Shown in pieces: positions 17,201 through 24,154 of a stretch of 56,310 nucleotides of DNA. Location: NCBI GenBank assembly GCA_964600165.1, contig CAZRIP010000008.1, positions 1-56,310 of the forward strand, read 5' to 3'. Numbering within the stretch: position 1 is the first letter of the stretch; each line of letters starts with the position of its first letter. The translations under genes were made by a program, and so were the position numbers. The notes under the pieces are model-generated. The model was not told where the DNA came from, ran no database searches, and was given only the letters and a program-made list of their open reading frames with translations. Origin of the DNA: CAZRIP01 sp964600165 (GTDB lineage: Bacteria > Elusimicrobiota > Elusimicrobia > UBA1565 > UBA9628).

Positions 17201-17721
17201 TGCTGCGTCTCTAAAAGCAAAAAGTCGGCGCCGCCCTCGAGCAGGCCTTGCGCGGCGTCGGCGTAGGCCGCGACGACCTCGTCGAACGTGATGCCGCCCG
17301 TGACGGAGATGGTCTTCGTGCCGGGGCCCAACGCGCCGGCGACGAAGCGCGGCTTCTTGACGGTCGAGAACTTCGCGCAAGCTTCCTTGGCAAGCCGCGC
17401 GGCGGCGCGGTTGAGCTCCAGGACCTTGTCCTCGAGACCGTACTCGGCCAGCACGTGCTTGAGATTGCCGAAGGCGTTGGTCTCGACGATGTCGGCGCCG
17501 GCTGCGAGATAGGCTTCGTGGACGTCGCGGATGACGTCCGGGCGCGTGAGGACTAAGTTCTCGTTGCAGCCTTCGTATTGGGGGCCGCCGAAGTCGGCGG
17601 CGGTCAGATCGCGCGCTTGGAGCGCCGTGCCCATCGCCCCGTCCAAGACCAGGACCCTTTCCTTTAATAGGGTCCTGAGCTCGTCTTCGCGTCCGCGATC
17701 GTGGAACTTGGGTTTGGGCAT
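14221..17721 (-). CDS. metH: cobalamin-dependent methionine synthase
   Basis: This is a 1166-residue full MetH, which methylates homocysteine to methionine using methyltetrahydrofolate and cobalamin. Four modules are visible in order. The homocysteine-binding barrel has zinc-ligand cysteines in GLNCATG (about residue 230) and GGCCGTT (about 300). The pterin domain begins at VGERTNVIGSRLF (about 345). The cobalamin cap and domain carry the axial-His motif DVHDIGKN (about 750). The C-terminal AdoMet activation domain has YPACPN and the late TEGFMMEPEAS. GGGAG lies nine bases before the ATG. Having the activation domain means it can be reductively reactivated. No cobalamin riboswitch could be seen in the short upstream gap. 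Confidence 0.97.
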   Translation of the reverse strand: MPKPKFHDRGREDELRTLLKERVLVLDGAMGTALQARDLTAADFGGPQYEGCNENLVLTRPDVIRDVHEAYLAAGADIVETNAFGNLKHVLAEYGLEDKVLELNRAAARLAKEACAKFSTVKKPRFVAGALGPGTKTISVTGGITFDEVVAAYADAAQGLLEGGADFLLLETQQDTLNVKASLNGFHEAFERLGRQVPIMLSASIETMGTMLGGQTAEALTDSVGHAGLLALGLNCATGPDFMTDHIRTISDLTHSFTICYPNAGLPDENGRYNETPEMVARKLERFVGEGWVNIVGGCCGTTAEHIKLIVQMAGQKPPRRPLKRGRCAVSGLESYVIEEDRRPSLVGERTNVIGSRLFKDMIISGKVEEAAEIGRRQTRAGAHIVDVCLANPDRDEKADMIAFLDLLTKKIKAPIMIDSTDAEVIEEALKRTPGKSIVNSINLEDGEERFEKIVPLIKKYGAAVVVGTIDEDKAQGMAVTRERKLAVAVREHQLLTEKYGLRSQEIIFDPLVFPAGTGDKNYWGSAVETIEGIRLIKHALPHCKTILGISNVSFGLPPAGREVLNAVFLHLCVEAGLDLAIVNAEKLARYSQIPEEEKKLCVDVLQSKTDAPVAAFTAHFREKKAAVAGPSERSKLPMDERLARNVIEGSKEGLLDDLGVLLKERDPLAIINGPLMKGMDEVGRLFGQNEMIVAEVLQSAEVMKAAVGFLEPHMDASKTTTRGKVLLATVKGDVHDIGKNLVHIILKNNGYDVTDLGIKVAPEALIEAVKRVSPHIIGLSGLLVKSAQQMTVTADDLTNAGITIPVLVGGAALSPKFTATKIAPRYDGPVFYAKDAMTGLDLANQLQDGKARAALLDKNKEIQEHLATPVPAPAVNGAAAEVPRAVIRTDHDIPTPPDLKLHVLENFSVEEIFRYVNPIMLFGKHLGLKGNLERLLKEDNPKAVELSRQMGELQNEVLARGFIKARAVYKFFVAKSDGDAVELFDSPSASKPAARFDFPRQPGGERLCLSDFVLPKPLNKPDFVSLFVVTCGAGVRELSDKYRDAGEYFKSHALQSLAIESAEGFAELLHERVRAMWGMKDDPALTIKDKFQAKYRGLRVSFGYPACPNLEDQAKLFALLKPDENIGVTLTEGFMMEPEASVSALVFHHPEARYFSVGQAAMLEP

Positions 17722-17825
17722 CCTCTTTAGCTCCCAGAAGTCTCGGCCCGGGGCAATTCGGTCAAATCCTCGCCGACAGGCATAGTTTAGCCGATCGAGA
17801 GGTTCCGGGCAAGGCCCCGTCGCCC

Positions 17826-17855
17826 TTGAACTTTTCGGCGGGGATTGTGTCTAAT
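17826..17855 (+). promoter_or_regulatory. promoter of the DUF4139 gene, leaderless geometry
   Basis: TTGAAC (17826-17831), an 18-base spacer and TCTAAT (17850-17855) form a fair sigma-70-type promoter. Only five bases separate TCTAAT from the ATG at 17861, so transcription should begin at or next to the start codon. Confidence 0.55.
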
Positions 17856-17860
17856 GCGGC

Positions 17861-19267
17861 ATGATACTCCTGCTCGCCGCGTTGCTCGCCATGCCCGCCG
17901 CCGCCGTCGAAGTGACCGTCTATAACGACAATCTGGGCTTGGTCAAGGAGCATCGGACTTTCGCGCTCAAAGACGGCGTCAACGACGTCCAGGCCGCCGA
18001 CGTCGCCGCGCAGATCGATCCCACGAGCGTTCATTTTAAGTCGCTGACGGCGCCCGACGCCGTCAGCGTGCTGGAGCAGGATTTCGAGTACGACCTCGCC
18101 AGCCCCGACAAGATCATGGAGAAGTATTTGGGCAAGACGATCGCGCTCGAGCGCTACGCGGGCCCCAACGGCGAGAAGCGCGAGGTCCTCGAAGGCACGC
18201 TTCTTTCCGTTTCCGGCGGCCGCGTGATCCAGTCGGGCGGCAAGGTCTATATCGATCCGCCGGGAAGCCCCGTCTTGCCGGAGCTGCCCGAGGGCTTGCT
18301 CACGAAGCCGACTCTCGTTTGGAAGCTCCGCTCGACCAAGGCCGGCGCGCACGACTGCGAGGTGAGCTATCTGACGACCGGCATGGGCTGGTCGGCCGAC
18401 TACGTCGCCGTCGCCAACGACAACGACACGAAGATGGACCTCAACGCATGGGTCACGCTCAATAACAACTCGGGCGCGGCGTACAAGGACGCCAAGCTCA
18501 AGCTCGTCGCGGGCGACGTGCACCGCGCGCCGGCGCCGCAGCTGCGCATGATGGCGGCGAAGGCGATGTCGTTGGCCGCCGCCGCTCCCGCCGACGCGAA
18601 CTTCGCCGAGAAGTCGTTCTTCGAGTACCATCTCTACACGCTGGGCCGCGCGACGACGCTCAAGGAAAACGAGACCAAGCAAATCGAGCTCGCCGGGGCC
18701 GCGAACGTGCCAGTCCAAAAAGTCTACACGTATAGGGGCGCGCCGGATGTCTGGAGCGAGTACGGCGACTACACCCGCTCCGACGCCAATTACGGCGCCG
18801 GCGGCGGCAACAAGAAGGTCTTCGTCACGCTCGAGTTCAAGAACGCGAAGTCGAACAACTTGGGCCTGGCCCTGCCCGCCGGGCGCGTGCGGGTCTACAA
18901 GGCGGACTCGGACGGGTCCTTGCTTTTGATCGGCGAGGACGCGATCGACCACACGCCCAAGGACGAGGAGGTGAGACTCAAGATCGGCGACGCCTTCGAC
19001 ATCGTCGGCGAGCGCAAGCGCGTCAACTTCCAGGTCGACACCAAGAGGCGGTGGGCCGAGGAGAGCTTTGAGATCAAGCTGCGCAATCACAAGGACCAGG
19101 ACGTCTCGGTGGTCGTGGTCGAGCCGCTCTACCGGTGGACGAGTTGGAAGATCGTCGACTCCTCGCAGAAGTGGATCAAGAAGGACGCGCAAACGATCCG
19201 CTTCGACGTGCCCGTCAATAAGGACGGCGAGTCGACCGTGACGTATACCGTCCGCTACGCCTGGTAG
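17861..19267 (+). CDS. exported DUF4139-domain protein
   Basis: This is a 468-residue protein with a short signal peptide (LLLAALLAMPAAAVE). It has the pattern of DUF4139 proteins: an N-terminal VTVYNDNLGLVKEHRTF strand region, a middle W-S-A-D-Y segment (GMGWSADYVAV), WVTLNNNSGAAYKDAKLKLVAG, and a C-terminal Ig-like beta domain ending in TVTYTVRYAW. Function of the family in bacteria is unknown; related eukaryotic proteins are mucoidy-inhibitor-like. It is divergent from metH and ends directly against the convergent TPR gene (TAGCTA shares both stops). Confidence 0.85.
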   Translation: MILLLAALLAMPAAAVEVTVYNDNLGLVKEHRTFALKDGVNDVQAADVAAQIDPTSVHFKSLTAPDAVSVLEQDFEYDLASPDKIMEKYLGKTIALERYAGPNGEKREVLEGTLLSVSGGRVIQSGGKVYIDPPGSPVLPELPEGLLTKPTLVWKLRSTKAGAHDCEVSYLTTGMGWSADYVAVANDNDTKMDLNAWVTLNNNSGAAYKDAKLKLVAGDVHRAPAPQLRMMAAKAMSLAAAAPADANFAEKSFFEYHLYTLGRATTLKENETKQIELAGAANVPVQKVYTYRGAPDVWSEYGDYTRSDANYGAGGGNKKVFVTLEFKNAKSNNLGLALPAGRVRVYKADSDGSLLLIGEDAIDHTPKDEEVRLKIGDAFDIVGERKRVNFQVDTKRRWAEESFEIKLRNHKDQDVSVVVVEPLYRWTSWKIVDSSQKWIKKDAQTIRFDVPVNKDGESTVTYTVRYAW

Positions 19268-20107
19268 CTACTTCGTCAGCGTCTTGAAGCGCGGGTCTTC
19301 GCGCAGGGTGTCCAGGTTTCTGTCCTCGCGCGCCTGCTTCTTGTACTTGGAGTCCAGAGCGATCGCCGCCTTGAGCTCGTCGAGCGCCTGCTCGAGTTGG
19401 CCGTTGAGCGTCAGCAACGCCGCGAGCTGGTAGCGCGCGGGCCCGAAGTCGGGCGCCATCGTCGCGGCGATCCGCTCTTCCTCGAGCGCGCCGAGAGCGT
19501 CGCCTTGCTCGAAGAGCAGCAGGCCGTTGGTGACGTGGGCCAACGCGCGATCGTCGCGTACGGTCGGGTTTCCGATCCGAAAGAGCACCGCGCGGTAGAA
19601 CGGCTTATCGCCGAAAGTATAAAGCATCAGGGCGCACTCGCTGGCGAACGGAGAGTAGTAGACCGTCGCGGCGCGCCAAGGGCTCGCGAGCCAGGCGGTC
19701 TCGGAGGCTCGGTAGGTATCGGTCGACTCGATGAGGCGCGGCAGATCGCGCTGGTCGACGACGGGGGCGGGGCGCAGGGTCTCGACGAAGCCCATCAGCC
19801 CGTAGCCGTCCTCGCGCAGCTTCGCGCGTACAGCGGAGTCGGTCTCGGCCGACCAGGTCCCCGCGCCGGAAAATGAAATAAGGAGCGTCTCCTTGGACGC
19901 GTGCTCCTCGGTCTCGATGGTCAGCGTGCCGACGCGCGTGTCGATCGGCTCGACGACGGCCTCGCCGACCTTTGGAAATGCGTAGTGCCCGAAAGCCGCG
20001 GAACACTGCTTGTTCCAGCCGAGGAAGTCGAACTTTTCGTGATCGGCGGTGAGGGCGCGCGCGGGCGACGCGAGCGGCAGCGCGAGGAAAGCCACGAGGA
20101 CGAGCAT
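19268..20107 (-). CDS. exported protein with C-terminal TPR repeats
   Basis: This is a 279-residue protein with a signal peptide in the first 20 residues (LVAFLALPLASPARA). An unrecognised N-terminal domain of about 160 residues is followed by one or two TPR-like helical pairs (NGLLFEQGDALGALEEERIA, LLTLNGQLEQALDELKAAIALD). The protein lies downstream of recG, and its CATAAT box overlaps the recG stop codon six bases before the ATG. It may therefore have its own leaderless transcript. Function unknown; probably periplasmic. Confidence 0.75.
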   Translation of the reverse strand: MLVLVAFLALPLASPARALTADHEKFDFLGWNKQCSAAFGHYAFPKVGEAVVEPIDTRVGTLTIETEEHASKETLLISFSGAGTWSAETDSAVRAKLREDGYGLMGFVETLRPAPVVDQRDLPRLIESTDTYRASETAWLASPWRAATVYYSPFASECALMLYTFGDKPFYRAVLFRIGNPTVRDDRALAHVTNGLLLFEQGDALGALEEERIAATMAPDFGPARYQLAALLTLNGQLEQALDELKAAIALDSKYKKQAREDRNLDTLREDPRFKTLTK

Positions 20108-20113
20108 CGTCCT

Positions 20114-20119
20114 ATTATG
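20114..20119 (-). promoter_or_regulatory. CATAAT -10 box for the TPR gene at 20107
   Basis: CATAAT on the minus strand lies six bases before the ATG and overlaps the recG stop codon. No -35 is evident. Confidence 0.4.
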
Positions 20120-22202
20120 CCAAATCGATCCAGTTCCAGCGGTCCTGATACAAGGCGATCAGCCGCGCGCGCAGCGGCGCATGGGCCGGCGCGAGCAGGC
20201 GCGGATCATCTCCGAGCATGGCCTCCGCGTCGGCGCGCGCCTGGGCGAGCAGCTCGGCGTCCCTGACGATATCCGCGACGCGCAGCGTCAGCGCGCCGTG
20301 CTGGGCCGTGCCGAGGAACTCTCCCGGGCCCCGGAGCTTTAAGTCCTCCTCGCCGATGCGAAAACCGTCGCTCGAGGCGACGAGGGTCGATAACCGCGCG
20401 CGCGCCTGCGGGGTCCTGGGCTCGGCCACCAAATAGCAGCGCGAGGGCTTGACGCCTCGGCCGATGCGCCCGCGCAGTTGGTGCAGGCTCGCGAGGCCGA
20501 AGCGGTCGGCGTTTTGGACGATCATGACGGTGGCGTTGGGCACGTCGACGCCCACCTCGATGACCGGGGTCGCGACGAGCACGTCGAGTTGGCCCGCGGC
20601 GAAGCGCTCCATGATCGCGGCCTTCTGCTTGCCCGGCAGAGCGCCGTGGATCAGCTCGACGCGCAGTCCGGCGAGCGCGCCCGCGCGCAGGCGCTCGAAC
20701 TCGGCTTTGGCCGACTGGAGGTCCAATCGGCTCGACTCCTCGATGATCGGGTAAACGACGTATCCTTGCGCGCCCCGCGCGGCCTCGGCCTTGAGGTGCT
20801 CCAGGGCCTCGCTCTCCGGGGCCGCGAGCGTCTCGGCGGTGACCTTTCCAGGAGGCATTTGATCCACCGTCGATACGTCCAGGTCGCCGAAGAGCGCCAG
20901 GGCGAGGGTGCGCGGGATCGGCGTCGCCGTCATGATAAGCAAGTCGAGCGTCGACGCCTTTTGCCGCAGCGTCGCGCGCTGGCGCACGCCGAAGCGGTGC
21001 TGCTCGTCGATCACCGCGAGCTTGAGGTTCGGGAATTGCACGTCTTCTTCGAGCAGGGCGTGCGTGCCGACGAGGATGTCGATCTCGCCGCGCCGCGCGC
21101 GCTCGAGGACTTTCTCGCGCGCCTTGGCGCGCAAGCCGGAGGTCAGCAGCTCGACGCGCACCGGCATTCCCCTGAGGAACTTCTTGAGGGTGGTGAAATG
21201 CTGGTCGGCGAGGATCTCGGTGGGCGCCATGAACGCGGCCTGATAGCCGTTTTCGACGGCGAGCAGAAGGGCCGATAACGCGACGACGGTCTTTCCAGAG
21301 CCGACGTCGCCTTGGAGCAGCCGCGTCATCGGCTGCGGCCGGCGCAGGTCGTCGAAGATCTCGTTGATGACCCGGCGCTGCGCCGTCGTGAGCTCGAAGC
21401 CTAATTGCCGCTTGAAAGGCGAGAGCAGGGTGCGCTTGATCTCGTAGGAAAAGCGCTTGTCGAGCGCGCTCGTCTGGCGGCGCTTGAGAATCCAAGCGAG
21501 CTCGAGCAGCAGGAGCTCCTCGTAGGCCAGGCGCGTTCGCGCGGCGTCGAGCTCGGCCGGCGAGCCCGGGAAATGGATGCCCTTGAGCGCTTGCGCGGCG
21601 GAAAGCAGGCCGCGTCGCGCGATCAACGGCGCCGGCAGGACTTCCGGGACCTGCGCGGCCGCCGCGCCGAGGCCTTGCGACACGAGCTCGCGCCAGAACC
21701 GCTGCGAGAGGCCCTCGGTCGAGGGATAGAGCGGCGTCAGGCGGTCGACGTGCAGCCCCGCGCGCTCGTCGTCGACGCGGTAATGCTCGTCGACTTGGAT
21801 CTCCCGGATGTCGACCAAGCCCGGCTCCGCGCGGCCTACCACCCACAGATCGGCGCCCGGAGCCACCTCTTTCTTGAGAGAGGAAAAGACGTCGAAGCGC
21901 CGGCTCAGGTGCTTAAACCAAACGGCCGAGAGCTTCGCATCGCCGGTCGCGAGCGTGGCCTTAAAAAGCGCGAGGCTGCGCCCGGCGGGGAATGTCCCGG
22001 CGCGCGTCACCCGCCCGCGCGCGACGACGAGCCCGGTCGCCGTGGGCAGCGAAAAGTCCCTGGTCTCCCGGCGGTCCTGCCAATCGCGCGGCATGTAGTA
22101 GAGCAGGTCGCCGATCGTCCTGACGCCGAGACGTTCGAGCAGCAGGGAGCGTTTCGGGCCGACGCCCTTGAGGAACTGCGCCGAGTTTGATAGAATGTTC
22201 AT
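20115..22202 (-). CDS. recG: ATP-dependent DNA helicase RecG
   Basis: This is a 695-residue RecG, the helicase that remodels stalled replication forks and branched recombination intermediates. An N-terminal wedge/OB domain starts with FLKGVGPKRSLLLERLG. Superfamily 2 motifs follow: GDVGSGKT (Walker A), AFMAPTEILADQH, the DEQHRFG box, MTATPIPRTLAL, and the C-terminal GVDVPNATVMIVQNADRFGL and LRGRIGRG. I start at the ATG at 22202, because upstream in-frame sequence overlaps rpmB on the other strand. CATTAT nine bases upstream and no Shine-Dalgarno are seen. It is divergent from rpmB with only 18 bases between starts. Confidence 0.96.
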   Translation of the reverse strand: MNILSNSAQFLKGVGPKRSLLLERLGVRTIGDLLYYMPRDWQDRRETRDFSLPTATGLVVARGRVTRAGTFPAGRSLALFKATLATGDAKLSAVWFKHLSRRFDVFSSLKKEVAPGADLWVVGRAEPGLVDIREIQVDEHYRVDDERAGLHVDRLTPLYPSTEGLSQRFWRELVSQGLGAAAAQVPEVLPAPLIARRGLLSAAQALKGIHFPGSPAELDAARTRLAYEELLLLELAWILKRRQTSALDKRFSYEIKRTLLSPFKRQLGFELTTAQRRVINEIFDDLRRPQPMTRLLQGDVGSGKTVVALSALLLAVENGYQAAFMAPTEILADQHFTTLKKFLRGMPVRVELLTSGLRAKAREKVLERARRGEIDILVGTHALLEEDVQFPNLKLAVIDEQHRFGVRQRATLRQKASTLDLLIMTATPIPRTLALALFGDLDVSTVDQMPPGKVTAETLAAPESEALEHLKAEAARGAQGYVVYPIIEESSRLDLQSAKAEFERLRAGALAGLRVELIHGALPGKQKAAIMERFAAGQLDVLVATPVIEVGVDVPNATVMIVQNADRFGLASLHQLRGRIGRGVKPSRCYLVAEPRTPQARARLSTLVASSDGFRIGEEDLKLRGPGEFLGTAQHGALTLRVADIVRDAELLAQARADAEAMLGDDPRLLAPAHAPLRARLIALYQDRWNWIDLA
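22168..22196 (+). promoter_or_regulatory. promoter of rpmB inside the 5' end of recG
   Basis: TTGAGG (22168-22173), a 17-base spacer and TAGAAT (22191-22196) make a good sigma-70-type promoter. It would start transcription near 22203 and give rpmB a short leader containing GAGG. The elements lie within the recG coding region on the opposite strand. Confidence 0.6.
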
Positions 22203-22220
22203 CCGACGAGGATAATGATC

Positions 22221-22415
22221 ATGGCATTCAAATGCAGCATCTGCGCGAAGGGCCCGGCGTCCGGCTTTACTTACAGCCACTCTCACCGCGGCAGCAAGCG
22301 CGTCTTTAGGCCTAATCTCCAGCGCCAGAAGGTGATGCTCGACGGCCGCGCCCAAACGGCTTACGTCTGCACCACCTGCATCAAGTCCGGCCGCGCCGTT
22401 CGACCCACGAGATAA
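22221..22415 (+). CDS. rpmB: 50S ribosomal protein L28, zinc-binding form
   Basis: This is a 64-residue L28. It has the characteristic SGFTYSHSHRGSKRVFRPNLQ region and two CxxC pairs (CSIC near the start, CTTC near the end), the zinc-ribbon (C+) form of this protein. Two in-frame ATGs exist (22215 and 22221). I choose 22221 because GAGG at 22208-22211 is nine bases upstream of it but only three from the other. It is divergent from recG. A GTG-started membrane protein gene follows after eight bases. Confidence 0.96.
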   Translation: MAFKCSICAKGPASGFTYSHSHRGSKRVFRPNLQRQKVMLDGRAQTAYVCTTCIKSGRAVRPTR

Positions 22416-22423
22416 TACCGAAA

Positions 22424-24016
22424 GTGAGCCGCCCTCCAAAAGAGGGTCTCGCCTGGGGCTTGGCCGGCCTCCTGACGCTGCCGGCCGTCTTGTTTCCGGT
22501 CTATAACCCGGATCTTTTCTGGCATCTGTCCGCGGGCCGCTGGATCTTCGAGCATCATGCGCTGCCGCGGGCCGATTTCCTGTCGAGCACGCTCGCCGGA
22601 CGGCCTTGGCTCGACTTCGAGTGGCTTTCTCAATTGGCCTACTACGGCGCGTACGCCGCGGCCGGGCTCTGGGGCGTCTGGCTGCTCAAGGTCGCGCTCT
22701 TGTCCGCCGCGATTTGGTCGTTCGCGCTTCTTTTGCGCGCGCTCGAGGCGCCGCGCGCGGCGCGGCCCGCGTCCGTGGCGCTGTTTTCGGCGGTCCAGAT
22801 CTCCTACGCCGACGCGCGGCCGGACTTGTTCTCGCTGATCCTGCTCGCCTGGCTCCTGCGGCGGCTCGAGCTCGGGACCTTGGGCCCGATCTTTACGCTC
22901 TCCCTCTTCGCGGTCTGGTCGAGCCTCCACGCCGGATTCGCGCTCGGCTTGATCGCGCTCGCGCTCTACGCCGCCGCCGCTTGGTTTTCGGACGATTTAG
23001 CGCTCGCGCGGCGGCGCGGAGCTTGCCTCGCCGCCGCGGCCGCCGGGGCCTGTCTCAATCCTTATGGGCTCGGCGCGTATTCGGTCGTTTGGAGCCACTG
23101 GCGCGAGCAGGGCGATCTGGCGCGGGCGATCAAAGAATGGGGCCCGCTCGGCTTCGATAACCCGATGTATTGGCCGGCTTGGGCGCTGCTCCTCCTGCTC
23201 GCCGCCGCCTGCGTTTATCGCCTATGGAAGCGGCCCGAGCGCGAGCCGTCGTGGCCGCTGTTGGGGCTCGCGGCGTATCTCGCCGTGGCGAGCCTCCAGC
23301 ACGAGCGCGCCGTCGTTTTTTTCGCGCTCGCCGGCGCGGCGGCGCTGGCGCTGCTCGCGCCGGCTTCGGGGAAGGCGCACGGCCTCGTTCTGGCGGCGCT
23401 CGTCGTGTTCTTCTGTTGGCTCGCGCCGGCCGTGCGCTGGCGACCGCCGCTCAATACGAAGTTCGTCCCCTCGGGGACGGCCGCTTTCGCCTCGAGCCAG
23501 AGAGAAGTCCTCGAGCCCCTGAAAATATTCAACGACTGGGGCTGGGGAGGTTATCTCGGCTTCGCGTTGTCGCCTTGGTATCGCGTCTCATCGGACGGCC
23601 GATACCTTTTCCACGCCCAGCACGTCGAGGAAGCGCGCGCCTGGCAGACCGCGGAGTCCTGGGACGCGTACTCGCGCGCGCAGGGTTACGAGGGCGCCAT
23701 CGTGCCCAACTACACCCGTTTCTTCGCCGCCAGCCGCCGCTACCCCGACGGCTCGTTTCGGGCCTTCCGCCGGCCGTGGTATTTGACGTACTTCCCGCGC
23801 GAGCGCTGGGCGCTCGTCTACTGGGATTGGCAGGGCCTGCTTTTCGTCGAGCGCGACAAGGTCTCCGAGGATTGGCTCGCGGCCCACGAGTACCGCTGGC
23901 TGCGCCCCAACGACGCCGAGGCCTTCGCCGACGCCGCCAAGCGCGGCGAGGTCCCGCTCGAGGCCGCGGCGGACGAGAAGACGCGGCACACTCGAGAACT
24001 TTCGGGTAGGCCTTAA
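22424..24016 (+). CDS. polytopic membrane protein, GT-C glycosyltransferase-like
   Basis: This is a 530-residue protein with about ten hydrophobic segments in the first 340 residues and a soluble C-terminal domain of about 180 residues. An early acidic-aromatic loop (NPDLFWHLSAGRWIFEHHALPRAD) sits between the first two membrane segments, where GT-C lipid-linked-sugar glycosyltransferases place catalytic acidic residues. That architecture supports a tentative assignment only. The start is GTG at 22424 with GATAAT seven bases upstream and no clear ribosome binding site. It could also read through from rpmB. The target is unknown. Confidence 0.7.
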   Translation: MSRPPKEGLAWGLAGLLTLPAVLFPVYNPDLFWHLSAGRWIFEHHALPRADFLSSTLAGRPWLDFEWLSQLAYYGAYAAAGLWGVWLLKVALLSAAIWSFALLLRALEAPRAARPASVALFSAVQISYADARPDLFSLILLAWLLRRLELGTLGPIFTLSLFAVWSSLHAGFALGLIALALYAAAAWFSDDLALARRRGACLAAAAAGACLNPYGLGAYSVVWSHWREQGDLARAIKEWGPLGFDNPMYWPAWALLLLLAAACVYRLWKRPEREPSWPLLGLAAYLAVASLQHERAVVFFALAGAAALALLAPASGKAHGLVLAALVVFFCWLAPAVRWRPPLNTKFVPSGTAAFASSQREVLEPLKIFNDWGWGGYLGFALSPWYRVSSDGRYLFHAQHVEEARAWQTAESWDAYSRAQGYEGAIVPNYTRFFAASRRYPDGSFRAFRRPWYLTYFPRERWALVYWDWQGLLFVERDKVSEDWLAAHEYRWLRPNDAEAFADAAKRGEVPLEAAADEKTRHTRELSGRP

Positions 24017-24130
24017 GAATCAACGGGCCGCCCGAAGAGGGGTTTGGTCATGAGTCCTTCCGCGAGGATGGTCTAGCGGAATAAAATGACGGCGCCGGTA
24101 TATAGCGCACCCTGCATAATATCGTCTGGG

Positions 24131-24152
24131 CCCATCGCCCGTTAAAGATGGG
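24131..24152 (-). terminator. hairpin after rel, between convergent genes
   Basis: CCCATC and GATGGG form a 6-bp stem with a 10-base loop, starting three bases after the rel stop on the minus strand. There is no T run. The surrounding 138-base gap between the convergent genes (24017-24154) shows nothing else that I can identify. Confidence 0.3.
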
Positions 24153-24154
24153 GG

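Noticed and set aside
15862..17214. 450-codon open frame on the plus strand inside metH
   Set aside because: It is antisense to well-conserved MetH domains and has shadow composition; no start signal is present.
17722..17860. Cobalamin riboswitch upstream of metH
   Set aside because: Only 139 bases separate metH from the divergent gene, and no B12-box-like segment or matching structure was seen.
17762..19192. 476-codon open frame on the minus strand
   Set aside because: It is antisense to the DUF4139 gene, which has a promoter and recognisable family motifs.
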